From positions 178,278 to 242,277 of the forward strand of contig JADKIZ010000004.1 in NCBI GenBank assembly GCA_016722445.1: a stretch of 64,000 nucleotides of DNA, given 5' to 3'. Shown one piece after another: positions 10,363-18,493 of the stretch; the first letter of the stretch is position 1; each line of letters opens with the position of its first letter. Under the pieces are notes generated by a model, which worked only from the letters and a program-made list of their open reading frames with translations, was not told where the DNA came from and did no database searches. Both the position numbers and the translations under genes were made by a program. The DNA is from Flavobacteriales bacterium. GTDB taxonomy: Bacteria > Bacteroidota > Bacteroidia > Flavobacteriales_D > Sanyastnellaceae.

Positions 10363-11700
10363 AGTAAATCAATAAATGAATAAGTACCACCTTCAACATA
10401 TCCGGCGCTAAGCACTTCATCCTTTACACCGAGAATGCGTGCAGCAGTTAGCATCGCATCGGAAACTTTACCAACCTGATTTCCTTCACTTCCAATGATG
10501 GTGTTTTGAGGGAAAGAAGGGCCAGCCATCAACGACCAAATGCGCAATGAATTTTCATCACTGTGATCATAAGCAGCCCATTGATTTGAATCGAGAATTG
10601 AATTCGGCTGCAGATTTCTACCACATTCAGGAATACAAATGATATCTGTGTTTCCGCCAATTCCGGATCGTTTTGGATGATATCCCACAAGTAACCACGG
10701 AATGATCAGCGCGATGCAAGGCCTTCACATAACTTGTAAAATTGCTGTGACAAACATCCACATTGTTGAGGTTCACACACATGAATGCGGGTTTGAAATA
10801 CTTCATCACTTCGGCTGCAAAACCAACATTCAGCGCATCGCCATTGTCAAAAACTGGAGGACGTAAAAACGTACCATCCGAAACCTTCGTGTACATTTCA
10901 TTCATGAAAGTTTTGATGAGCTGTTTTTCTTCTTCTGTATTTCCAATTGCATCAAGTGCGCCTCCATATTGGGCAAATGTGTTGTCCAAAAATGTCTTCA
11001 AAGCATACATGGGAGCAAGCTCATTTTCGGGGTGATAAATTTTTGCGTTTGAAAAATTATCTTGTCCTATTTCTGAGAACGTCACTGTTGGTGCAAAGAA
11101 GTTTGCGCCGTACTTGATCCCATAATCGGGATTGGCGCTATAGTTCAACAATGGCACAGATCCATCAATACCATTGCCCACGAACCAGACATCCGTGGCT
11201 TTGTAACCACCATGCCGTCTCAGGTATTCAAAAATGGTTGGATTAAGTGGTCTTTGTTTCAGCCCCTGCCCCACCATATCAGCGCCCTGAACAATAGAAT
11301 TTAACCCTCCAAAATGTCCGGATGAAAACGCACGTACTTCGCTAAAAAGAGTACCTTGTGATTGAAGTGATCCGTTCGTGGCATAATAATCCAACATTGG
11401 AATCGGATTAATTCCGCCTTCACCTGTTCCGTATGCAATCTTCATGGTTGGCGCTTCACCTGTGAGCATATTGTACATGATATTGCCGGGATATGGATCG
11501 ATCACTTGACTTCCTTCCAGATACAATTTATCGATGCTTTCTTGGTGACGAACACCTCCTGCAAACATGACGAGGACAACGTGTTGTGCACTTCTGCTAC
11601 CCGTCGGAGCAAACAACCTTCCGCTTGGAAGTATGTAAGGCGCCACCAATGCTCCTGCAGTGGTTAGCGCCGATTTCTTGATAAAACTTCTTCTGTTCAT
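10359..11700 (-). CDS. Tat-exported DUF1501 family protein, with two frameshifts
   Basis: DUF1501 proteins adopt an alkaline phosphatase/sulfatase-like fold, and their function is unknown. The N-terminus is a twin-arginine signal (MNRRSFIKKSALTTAGALVAPYIL), followed by QHVVLVMFAGGVRHQES, the family's metal-site-like start, and later SGHFGGLNSIVQGAD. Two single-base losses break the 3' part, at about 10690-10696 and in TTT at 10651-10653. Repairing them gives LWDIIQNDPELAENTDIICIPECGRN, a strong family match, and then WAAYDHSDENSLRIW to the stop at 10359-10361. Repaired length is ~447 residues. In planctomycetes DUF1501 genes sit next to DUF1549/PSCyt1 genes; here the neighbours are DUF1549-like and CX4CH lipoproteins, reproducing the association. 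Confidence 0.85.
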
Positions 11701-11727
11701 GAATGAAGTGTATAGGATGTTTGCTTC

Positions 11728-12285
11728 TTAATAGAATTGGTATTCGTTGCTCATGGCAAACGAGAAATACACCAGTTCAGGTGTCATATAAGCATTGGAC
11801 TGGATGAAATTTCTGACCCAGGCTTTTTCAGCTTCATTGGGTAAACGCACAAAAAATCTTTTGTAAGTATCCGTAATGAATGTTTCGATATCCGCGTTCA
11901 TCTCTTCCACAGTGGGCAATTGAACTCCTGCCTGATTGAAAAAATTGGATATCAAAACTTCCTTCGAAATTTCCAGATCACCAACCGATTGGAACAGTTG
12001 ATCCAGTTCGAATGTTTCACTTCCGGAAAGTGCCGTCTGAAATAAGTTCGTATATAAAATACTTACAAACTGCTGGTTGGTTTTGATTTTATCCTTTTCC
12101 GCAGCAGTGCTTACAAGTGGAACTTCATTGAGTTCGTAAACACCAACCTGTTCCTTTTTGCACGAAGTGACACACATGGCAACCGCGGATATGGCCGCCA
12201 ATGCCGCTAAAGTTGTTCTATCCGGACGTTCCTCACAAGTTGGTTGCAAAAAAATGTCAGATAAGATTCCTTTTTTTTCATTCAT
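11728..12285 (-). CDS. Lipoprotein of unknown function upstream of the DUF1501 gene
   Basis: The protein has 185 residues. It starts with an unusually long, charged n-region (MNEKKGILSDIFLQPTC) before the hydrophobic segment LAALAAISAVAMCVTSC, a lipobox followed by KKEQ. The mature part is alpha-helical with repeated references to a helical domain (FVSILYTNLFQTALS, FITDTYKRFFVRLPNEAEK, YFSFAMSNEYQFY). The segment YKRFFVRLPNEAE echoes the RLFIDLTGREPTNAE segment of the upstream lipoprotein, so the two may share a DUF1549-like core. It overlaps the upstream gene by eight bases and is 27 bases from DUF1501. An in-frame alternative ATG at 12303 exists. Confidence 0.75.
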   Translation of the reverse strand: MNEKKGILSDIFLQPTCEERPDRTTLAALAAISAVAMCVTSCKKEQVGVYELNEVPLVSTAAEKDKIKTNQQFVSILYTNLFQTALSGSETFELDQLFQSVGDLEISKEVLISNFFNQAGVQLPTVEEMNADIETFITDTYKRFFVRLPNEAEKAWVRNFIQSNAYMTPELVYFSFAMSNEYQFY

Positions 12286-13213
12286 TGAATCCTGCGTATT
12301 CATCGGTGATTAGAATGGATTTTTGAAGTGCTTTTATATTCATACCATTATTGAGAATGGAGAGTTTGGTATAAACCTCTGCTGTTGTTGGTTCCCGAGA
12401 GAGCAAGGATAAATAACACCACCTGATCATACCTTCCGCAAATTCTTCTGAGTCGATCAACACATTGAGGTATTCACTTTTAGTCGAAAATATTTCACCA
12501 AATAAGTATCCGGTGATATCCTCTTCTCCTTCACTTGGAACTCCTTCCACGGCATCATATGCTTCATCCAATTCTACTTCCGTAGGATATCGGTAAAACA
12601 AATCATCAAAAGTCGCATTCACATAATTGAAAGAACCCATATGGAGATTATCATACATGGTGTTGTAGCACATGCGTCTGCATACTTCATCACAGGTGAT
12701 TTGCCCAAGTCTGAATTGTTCTTTGATTTGAATAACAGCGAGCGATCTATTGGAATAGTCACGATTCACCTCATAAGCGAGCATATTACCAGCGAGACTA
12801 TCCTGAACCGAAATTCCATAGTATAGGTAGTATTCTTCAAAAACCTGATTTTCCGCAATTCCATCCAAAAACCTCGATTTGTTGTCATCATAAAACTTTT
12901 GTGAGTAGGCATGTGCATATGAAGTATCTCCGACCACAGGTGCGGTTGAAGTCATCAGTTTATCTACCAATGCAGAACGAGAAGCATCTGACAATCCTCC
13001 CGCTTCCAATGCTGTAACTTCTGTGCTCATTTCGGCATTTGTCGGCTCACGTCCGGTCAAATCAATAAATAGTCGATTCACATAATTTTCAACCAAAAGA
13101 GTTGGAACGCCGCTGTATTCCGGGATGTTGTTATTCGTGAAAGTGACGGTTTCCGTCTTTTTACACGAAAAAAAAGCAAGGGCCAAAAAAGATATCAGGA
13201 TGAATATCCTCAT
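12278..13213 (-). CDS. Lipoprotein with a DUF1549-like segment; first gene of the surface operon
   Basis: The protein has 311 residues with a clear lipoprotein signal (MRIFILISFLALAFFSC, then KKTETV). Residues ~43-60 read YVNRLFIDLTGREPTNAEM, closely resembling the start of DUF1549 domains (vxRvylDltGllPtpeE) found in planctomycete PSD1 cytochrome proteins. The remainder is helical, with a similar weaker copy near FDDLFYRYPTEVELDEAYDA and another at WCYLSLLSREPTTAEVY, suggesting internal repeats of a helical unit. It is the promoter-proximal gene of the minus-strand operon extending to 4360. The 101 bases upstream separate it from the divergent panB. The function is unknown; the repeat structure suggests protein-protein or polymer contact, which is inference. 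Confidence 0.75.
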   Translation of the reverse strand: MRIFILISFLALAFFSCKKTETVTFTNNNIPEYSGVPTLLVENYVNRLFIDLTGREPTNAEMSTEVTALEAGGLSDASRSALVDKLMTSTAPVVGDTSYAHAYSQKFYDDNKSRFLDGIAENQVFEEYYLYYGISVQDSLAGNMLAYEVNRDYSNRSLAVIQIKEQFRLGQITCDEVCRRMCYNTMYDNLHMGSFNYVNATFDDLFYRYPTEVELDEAYDAVEGVPSEGEEDITGYLFGEIFSTKSEYLNVLIDSEEFAEGMIRWCYLSLLSREPTTAEVYTKLSILNNGMNIKALQKSILITDEYAGFNE

Positions 13214-13302
13214 GATGCAGGTAGTTATTGGACTAAATTATGTGGTTTTAAGGCGAAACGGATAGTAGGACAGAAAATTTCACCAAAGGTTTACTAACAC
13301 CC

Positions 13303-13310
13303 TAACTTTG
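13303..13310 (+). promoter_or_regulatory. Bacteroidota -7 box immediately upstream of panB
   Basis: The sequence taactttg matches TAnnTTTG exactly and ends four bases before the panB ATG. Transcription would begin at or next to the start codon. No convincing -33 TTG is seen. Confidence 0.55.
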
Positions 13311-13314
13311 CATC

Positions 13315-14130
13315 ATGTCCGTGAACAAAGATATTAGACGTATCACCACGAATACGTTGCAGGAAATGAAGCATCGGGGCGAACCGATCTCCATGCTAAC
13401 CTCCTACGACTACAGCATGGCTCATCTCGTTGATGGCGCAGGAATCGATGTCATTCTTGTCGGAGATAGTGCAAGCAATGTCATGGCTGGTCATGAAACA
13501 ACTTTACCCATTACATTGGAGCAAATGATTTACCACGCCCAAGGTGTAGTAAGAGCTGCTCAACGCTGCCTTGTTGTGGTTGATTTACCATTCGGTTCAT
13601 ATCAAGGTAACAGTAAGGAAGCATTGAACTCCGCTATCCGGATCATGAAGGAAAGTGGAGCTCATGCCGTGAAAATGGAAGGCGGCGAGGAAATTCGCGA
13701 AAGTATCCAACGCATTCTCACAGCAGGTATACCTGTAATGGGTCACCTTGGATTGACTCCACAGAGTATCTACAAATTCGGTACTTATCAGGTAAGGGCC
13801 AAAGAAGAAGCAGAAGCTGCAAGATTATTGAAAGATGCAAGGCTTTTGGATGAATGTGGCTGTTTTGCAATTGTTCTGGAGAAAATTCCAGCAACACTGG
13901 CAGCGCAGGTTACCAAAGCAGTGGAAGTTCCAACCATAGGAATTGGCGCAGGTGCTGATGTGGATGGCCAAGTGCTTGTAGTAAATGATATGCTAGGCTA
14001 TACGCAAGATTTTAGTCCGCGTTTTCTCAGAAGATATATGAATGCTGGTGAGCAAATCACCCAAGCCGTAAAGCAATATATCATCGATGTCAAAAGCCGT
14101 GACTTCCCAAGTGATAAAGAACAATATTGA
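13315..14130 (+). CDS. panB: 3-methyl-2-oxobutanoate hydroxymethyltransferase
   Basis: PanB converts 2-ketoisovalerate and methylene-tetrahydrofolate to ketopantoate, the first step toward pantothenate and CoA. At 271 residues it has the normal family length and its motifs are intact: MLTSYDYSMAHLVDGAGIDVILVGDS near the N-terminus (metal-binding Asp in the VGDS loop), VVVDLPFGSYQ, AVKMEGGEE, GIPVMGHLGLTPQS, and PTIGIGAGADVDGQVLVVNDMLG. The start ATG at 13315 sits just after a -7 box. It is divergent from the minus-strand surface operon and is followed by an rluA-type gene in the same direction. Confidence 0.97.
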   Translation: MSVNKDIRRITTNTLQEMKHRGEPISMLTSYDYSMAHLVDGAGIDVILVGDSASNVMAGHETTLPITLEQMIYHAQGVVRAAQRCLVVVDLPFGSYQGNSKEALNSAIRIMKESGAHAVKMEGGEEIRESIQRILTAGIPVMGHLGLTPQSIYKFGTYQVRAKEEAEAARLLKDARLLDECGCFAIVLEKIPATLAAQVTKAVEVPTIGIGAGADVDGQVLVVNDMLGYTQDFSPRFLRRYMNAGEQITQAVKQYIIDVKSRDFPSDKEQY

Positions 14131-14247
14131 TAAAGAATAAACCCGCAGCGACTTTCGTCGCATCACGATCTAAGTAAGATGGATAGTTCAGAAAAACAAG
14201 GTCGCAGTGTGCGCGACTGGAAAACGGCTCCCAAAGAGCCGATTGTC

Positions 14248-14949
14248 ATGAGTACCGTAGAAAATTTGCGCGTACTCTATGAAGACAACCACATTATTGC
14301 CGTAAACAAACGAAACTCAGACATCATTCAGAGTGATATCAGCGGGGATACAACCCTTTGCGAAACAGTGAAAGGGTATGTGAAGTGGAAATACAATAAA
14401 CCCGGACTTGCTTTTATTGGAACGGTTCATAGACTGGACAGGCCTGTGAGTGGTATCGTGCTTTATGCCCGTACCACCAAAGCGCTAAATCGCCTGTCGA
14501 ATATGTTCAAATACCGAGAAGTTCAGAAAACGTATTGGGCTGCAGTGAAAGGGATGCCCGACCCACAGGAAGGGCAAATCATCAATTATTTATGGAAAGA
14601 CGAAAAACTCAACAAGACTTTTGCTTTCCATGAACCAAAAGCCGAAAGAAAGGAATCAGAACTGAGTTACAAGGTCATCGGTGCAGGTGATAACTACACT
14701 TTTGTTGAAGTATATCCGAAAACAGGTCGGCATCATCAGATCCGAGCAACATTGGCCAGTTTGAATTGTCCAATCAAAGGTGACATCAAATACGGGGCAA
14801 GAAGAACCAACGACAATGCATCCATTCATTTACATGCGAGAAAAATCGAATTCATGCATCCTGTTAAAAAAGAACCCATTACGATCATCGCTCCACCACC
14901 TGAAGATCCCTTATGGGATGAATTTTTACGCATTTCAATGAAAATCTGA
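14248..14949 (+). CDS. RluA-family pseudouridine synthase
   Basis: This family isomerises uridine to pseudouridine in rRNA or tRNA. From the ATG at 14248 the protein has 233 residues. It begins LRVLYEDNHIIAVNK, the usual start of the catalytic domain. The catalytic motif is IGTVHRLDRPVSGIVLYAR, with the Asp of HRLDR as nucleophile, and later come TYWAAVKG and the binding motif VEVYPKTGRHHQIRATLASL. No S4 domain is present, as in RluA/TruC-like members. An in-frame ATG at 14179 would add 23 residues (MDSSEKQGRSV...) with no family similarity, so the later start is preferred. The exact target site cannot be assigned. Confidence 0.92.
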   Translation: MSTVENLRVLYEDNHIIAVNKRNSDIIQSDISGDTTLCETVKGYVKWKYNKPGLAFIGTVHRLDRPVSGIVLYARTTKALNRLSNMFKYREVQKTYWAAVKGMPDPQEGQIINYLWKDEKLNKTFAFHEPKAERKESELSYKVIGAGDNYTFVEVYPKTGRHHQIRATLASLNCPIKGDIKYGARRTNDNASIHLHARKIEFMHPVKKEPITIIAPPPEDPLWDEFLRISMKI

Positions 14950-15038
14950 CCGACCGTAAAATTGACCATTTGGGAATTCAAATTCCCTTAATGGCCATAA
15001 GGTTGTTGAAAACCTGTCAATTCTCATCCACATTTAGT

Positions 15039-15068
15039 TTTGCCAACCCTTCTACCTTGTTAGATTTG
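15039..15068 (+). promoter_or_regulatory. Bacteroidota sigma-A promoter for the OmpA/TPR lipoprotein
   Basis: A -33 tttg (15039-15042) and a -7 tagatttg (15061-15068, matching TAnnTTTG) are separated by 18 bases. A transcription start near 15074 would leave a leader of about 30 bases before the ATG at 15107. Confidence 0.75.
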
Positions 15069-15106
15069 CGCAAATTTTAGATTTAGAACTCAAAACAATT
15101 ATCAGC

Positions 15107-16807
15107 ATGAAAAAGAACAGCTTCTACCTTCTTGTGGCTGTATTGTCCAGCCTGATCATCGTATCATGCAACGGACTGAAGAAAATGGACAAGTACATTG
15201 CAGAACTCGGCGCGACCGCTACACCAAATCCGCTCGAAGTTCATGGCGATAGCGTGGAAATTACAATTTCCGGCAAATTCCCACCAAAGTACTTTGCCAA
15301 AAAAGCCAGCGTGGAAGCTACTCCAGTTCTGGTATATAGCGGTGGTGAAACCAAATACAAAATGCAAGGTTATCAAGGCGAGCAAGCTGCCGGTAACGGT
15401 GCTGTTATTCCTTACAAATTAGGCAAAAACTTTAGCTATACTGACCGTATCGCTTACCAGCCTTCTATGTCAGAAAGTAAACTTGAGTTGCGTATTCACG
15501 GTAAACAAGGAAGTAAAGAAGCCGATTTTACACCGGTTCCTGTTGCTGATGGTATCATCACTACTCCTTATCTGATGAAGAACGATGACAAAGCAATGTG
15601 GAGCAAAGACAATTTTGTTCGCACACTTTCTTACATGAACGACAGTACTCAGATCAATTTCGACTACAACTCTTCTACCCTGAAGCCTGCTGAATTGAAA
15701 CAACAGGACATCACCAATCTCGGTGCTTTCTTGTCTGCTGCTGCTGCCAATCCGAAAATGGTGATCAAAAGCATTGAGTTCATGTCTTATGCTTCTCCAG
15801 AAGGAGAAATGCTCCTCAATGACAATCTCGCCAATGAGCGCGCTGAAGCTGGTAAAAAAGCTTTCATGGATTTGGCTAAGAAAATGAAACTCACCAACGT
15901 TCCAGAAAATCTTTTCCAAATGTCACCTAAGGGTGAAGACTGGGAAGGTTTCCGCGCAGCGATGGAGGTTTCAAATATCGAAGACCGTAACATCATCATC
16001 AATGTTCTGAAAATGACTTCTGATCTTCAACAGCGCGAGCAAGAGATCAAAAACATCTCAAAAACATACGTGGAAATTCAGAAAGAAATTTTCCCAAGTC
16101 TGCGTCGTTGCAGAATGATCGTGAAATACGACCTTGAAGGTTATAGCGATGCTGAACTTACTCAGATTGGATCAACTAACCCTTCTGTTCTGACTTACGA
16201 AGAATTGATGAAAGCTGGTTCATTGGTTGAAGATCTCGCTAAACGTGCGAACATCTACCTCGAAGCAACTAAAAAATCTGATGCTGACTACCGCTCATTC
16301 AACAACCTCGGTTGTGTGTACTACATGCAGAACAAAATGTCTGATGCAGAAGCGCAGTGGAAGAAAGCTTATGGCATGAAAAAATGTGCAGAAACCAGCA
16401 ACAATATGGGTATTGTTACCCGTGTTTCTGGAGATCGCAAAGGTGCTTTGACTTATTTCAATGAGTCTGGAAGTTCTTCTGAAGCTAGCTACAACAAAGG
16501 TCTGATCGACATTCAAAATGGTGATTATTCGTCTGCTGTAAGCAAAATGGGTTCTTACAAAACTTTCAATTCAGCTCTTGCTAAAATGTTGAACAAAGAC
16601 AACGGCGGGGCTAAAACTGATATCGATGGAAGCAACGACAGTTCTGCTATCGCTGATTATCTCCGCGCAATCATTGCCGCAAGAAGTGGTGATGGCTCTG
16701 CAGTTGGATCAAATCTTCAAAGCGCTGTTCAGAAAGATGCCTCTTTGAAAGACAAGGCTATGAAAGACCTCGAATTCAGAAAAAACAAAGATCAACTGAA
16801 CTTCTGA
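15107..16807 (+). CDS. OmpA-like/TPR lipoprotein
   Basis: The protein has 566 residues and a lipoprotein signal (MKKNSFYLLVAVLSSLIIVSC, then NGLKKMDKY). The N-terminal ~170 residues form a beta-rich domain with PNPLEVHGDSVEITISGKFPPKYF, found in Bacteroidota outer-membrane lipoproteins. A central segment resembles OmpA-like periplasmic domains (INFDYNSSTLKP, then IKSIEFMSYASPEGEMLLNDNLANERAEAGKKAFMD), where peptidoglycan contact would occur. The C-terminal ~170 residues have TPR-like repeats (RSFNNLGCVYYMQNKMSDAEAQWKKAYG, KGALTYFNESGS). It has its own promoter and a strong terminator, so it is probably a well-expressed monocistronic envelope protein. Codon use looks biased toward frequent codons, consistent with high expression. 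Confidence 0.88.
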   Translation: MKKNSFYLLVAVLSSLIIVSCNGLKKMDKYIAELGATATPNPLEVHGDSVEITISGKFPPKYFAKKASVEATPVLVYSGGETKYKMQGYQGEQAAGNGAVIPYKLGKNFSYTDRIAYQPSMSESKLELRIHGKQGSKEADFTPVPVADGIITTPYLMKNDDKAMWSKDNFVRTLSYMNDSTQINFDYNSSTLKPAELKQQDITNLGAFLSAAAANPKMVIKSIEFMSYASPEGEMLLNDNLANERAEAGKKAFMDLAKKMKLTNVPENLFQMSPKGEDWEGFRAAMEVSNIEDRNIIINVLKMTSDLQQREQEIKNISKTYVEIQKEIFPSLRRCRMIVKYDLEGYSDAELTQIGSTNPSVLTYEELMKAGSLVEDLAKRANIYLEATKKSDADYRSFNNLGCVYYMQNKMSDAEAQWKKAYGMKKCAETSNNMGIVTRVSGDRKGALTYFNESGSSSEASYNKGLIDIQNGDYSSAVSKMGSYKTFNSALAKMLNKDNGGAKTDIDGSNDSSAIADYLRAIIAARSGDGSAVGSNLQSAVQKDASLKDKAMKDLEFRKNKDQLNF

Positions 16808-16825
16808 TCTCAATAAAGACTTTGC

Positions 16826-16852
16826 AAAAAGCCGCCTTTAGGGCGGCTTTTT
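16826..16852 (+). terminator. Rho-independent terminator after the OmpA/TPR gene
   Basis: The stem aaaaagccgcc / ggcggcttttt has a 5-base loop and a T-rich tail, starting 18 bases after the stop codon. The flanking A/T arms make it usable in both directions, and the menF stop lies 61 bases further on. Confidence 0.92.
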
Positions 16853-16913
16853 CTTTATTCCAAAGTTTGAATATTCACCGAATAATAATTGGGATCACAT
16901 TTCGGGAGTGCAC

Positions 16914-17870
16914 TTATTCTAAAATATCCAGCATCACCCTTGACTTATGTTCAGTTTCCATCCATTCTTCCTCTGGATCAGATTGATCCGTTATTCCTCC
17001 ACCGACATATATACCATAACCTTCAGGTAGTATTTGCATGCACCTCAAAGCAACATAATAAATGGAATGATCATGAGGCGTGGACCATCCAAAATAACCA
17101 GTGTACAAACCTCTGTCATGTGTTTCATTTTGCTCAATGAAAGACTTGGCTTCAAGTCTTGGCATACCACAAACAGCGGACGTAGGATGTAAAATATCCG
17201 CAATATCCTTCGCTTCTCGATCAGCGGTAAATTGAATTTTCGTTCTCAAATGAACCAGAGGTCCTGATTCATAATCCAATGGACCATCAATTCGAATCTG
17301 TTCGGCGTGTATTGATTGAATTCTGTCTGTGATAAAATCCGTGACCAATTGTTGCTCTTTGATCAACTTTTCAGACCAATGTGATTTTAAGCCGTGTTGA
17401 AATTTTTGTGTACCTGCAAGTGAATATGTGGTGTATTCATGATTGAATTGCGATAACAATAACTCCGGTGATGCACCAATCCATTCTCCAAATTCAGGAT
17501 GTCTGATATAGAAAAGGCAAGCATTCGAATAACGCTTCATCATTTTCACGAGCAAGTCGATTGTCGATGGCTTAGCTATAAACTCTTTGAGAATAAACCT
17601 GCTCACCACCACTTTTGTGATAGCATTTTGACGAATAGCGTCTACCGCTGCTTTCACCCATTTCGAGTGCATCTCTCGTGTGGTTACCACATTTTCCTTC
17701 CTGATTGAAGAAAATAATTCCGCATGAAAGACTGCGCCTTCTGCGTCCTCGAATTGGCCCTGTTCTCTGCATAAGAACACCTTCCACGTTCTATTGGTGA
17801 CATCTTCATCAGGCAGCGATATACAAGCACCGAATGCGCCACTTGCCATGAAATCGCGGAGTTGGTCCAT
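16914..17870 (-). CDS. menF: Isochorismate synthase (menaquinone pathway)
   Basis: This is a chorismate-binding enzyme converting chorismate to isochorismate, the entry to menaquinone. At 318 residues it is shorter than typical MenF/EntC (~380-430), lacking part of the N-terminal region. The catalytic half is intact: SRFILKEF, GASPELLL, YSLAGTQKF, KEQQLVTDFI, LHPTSAVCGMP, the glycine-rich DRGLYTGYFGW, and the final IYVGGGITDQSDPEEEWMETEHK, which carries the metal-binding Glu residues. It starts two bases after the stop of a hotdog thioesterase, so the two are translated together. A salicylate or siderophore role is possible in principle but no such genes are nearby. Confidence 0.9.
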   Translation of the reverse strand: MDQLRDFMASGAFGACISLPDEDVTNRTWKVFLCREQGQFEDAEGAVFHAELFSSIRKENVVTTREMHSKWVKAAVDAIRQNAITKVVVSRFILKEFIAKPSTIDLLVKMMKRYSNACLFYIRHPEFGEWIGASPELLLSQFNHEYTTYSLAGTQKFQHGLKSHWSEKLIKEQQLVTDFITDRIQSIHAEQIRIDGPLDYESGPLVHLRTKIQFTADREAKDIADILHPTSAVCGMPRLEAKSFIEQNETHDRGLYTGYFGWSTPHDHSIYYVALRCMQILPEGYGIYVGGGITDQSDPEEEWMETEHKSRVMLDILE

Positions 17871-17872
17871 AC

Positions 17873-18286
17873 CTACTTGTCTTGTTGTTTGATCATGACA
17901 GTAAGCCGACTTACAGCGAGTGCTTTACCTTCTTCATCTGTGATTTCAATATTCCAGATGTGAAGACTTCTTCCCTGATGCAGGATTTTAGCGATACCTT
18001 TTACTTCACCTGCCTTTTTACTTTTCAGGTGATTGATGTTGAGTTCCACTCCGACTGCAATGCCGCCATTCTCTGCAACCAACATATGCGATCCAAAACT
18101 ACCCAACGTTTCCGCTAATGCAGCACTGGCCCCACCATGCAGAAGTCCATATGGCTGGTGTGTTCGGTGATCCACTGGCATGGTTGCCTCAATCAATCCC
18201 ATTTCAACCCTTGTGAATACGATGCCGAGGGCTCCAAGAAGTGTGGAACCAGATAACGAATTGGCCTGTTCAAGTAGTGTAGACAT
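17873..18286 (-). CDS. menI: PaaI/YdiI-type hotdog thioesterase, probable DHNA-CoA thioesterase
   Basis: The protein has 137 residues and a single hotdog domain. Family signatures are PVDHRTHQPYGLLHGGASAALAETLGS (with the catalytic Glu after HGG) and VGVELNINHLKSKKAGEV. The closest family members are YdiI/MenI and PaaI-like thioesterases, which hydrolyse aromatic acyl-CoAs. Direct coupling to isochorismate synthase (two-base gap) supports hydrolysis of 1,4-dihydroxy-2-naphthoyl-CoA in menaquinone synthesis; this substrate is inferred from context. Upstream on the minus strand a taaattcg sequence, one mismatch from the -7 consensus, lies only a few bases from the ATG. Confidence 0.85.
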   Translation of the reverse strand: MSTLLEQANSLSGSTLLGALGIVFTRVEMGLIEATMPVDHRTHQPYGLLHGGASAALAETLGSFGSHMLVAENGGIAVGVELNINHLKSKKAGEVKGIAKILHQGRSLHIWNIEITDEEGKALAVSRLTVMIKQQDK

Positions 18287-18446
18287 GCCGCGAATTTATT
18301 CTTTGTCAGTGAAGATTACTAGCCGAACAAATCACAGATTCGAAAACATATCACCACAAGAGAACGACATCAGAGAAAATTTTATGAAGTAAAGTGCATT
18401 ACCGATTCAAACATTATAAGCAATCAAATGAGTTCAGTGACAAAAG

Positions 18447-18475
18447 AAAAGGCCCCGAATACTTCGGAGCCTTTT
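18447..18475 (-). terminator. Terminator after the T9SS type A protein gene
   Basis: On the minus strand, aaaaggctccgaa / ttcggggcctttt forms a stem with one mismatch around a tac-like loop, followed by tttcttttg. It lies 19 bases beyond the stop codon of the gene ending at 18494. Confidence 0.85.
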
Positions 18476-18493
18476 ACTAACCCAAACAAAATA

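Noticed and set aside
14960..14995. Palindromic gggaattcaaattccc after the rluA-type gene
   Set aside because: No T-tract follows in either direction and the stem is AT-rich, so I do not call it a terminator.
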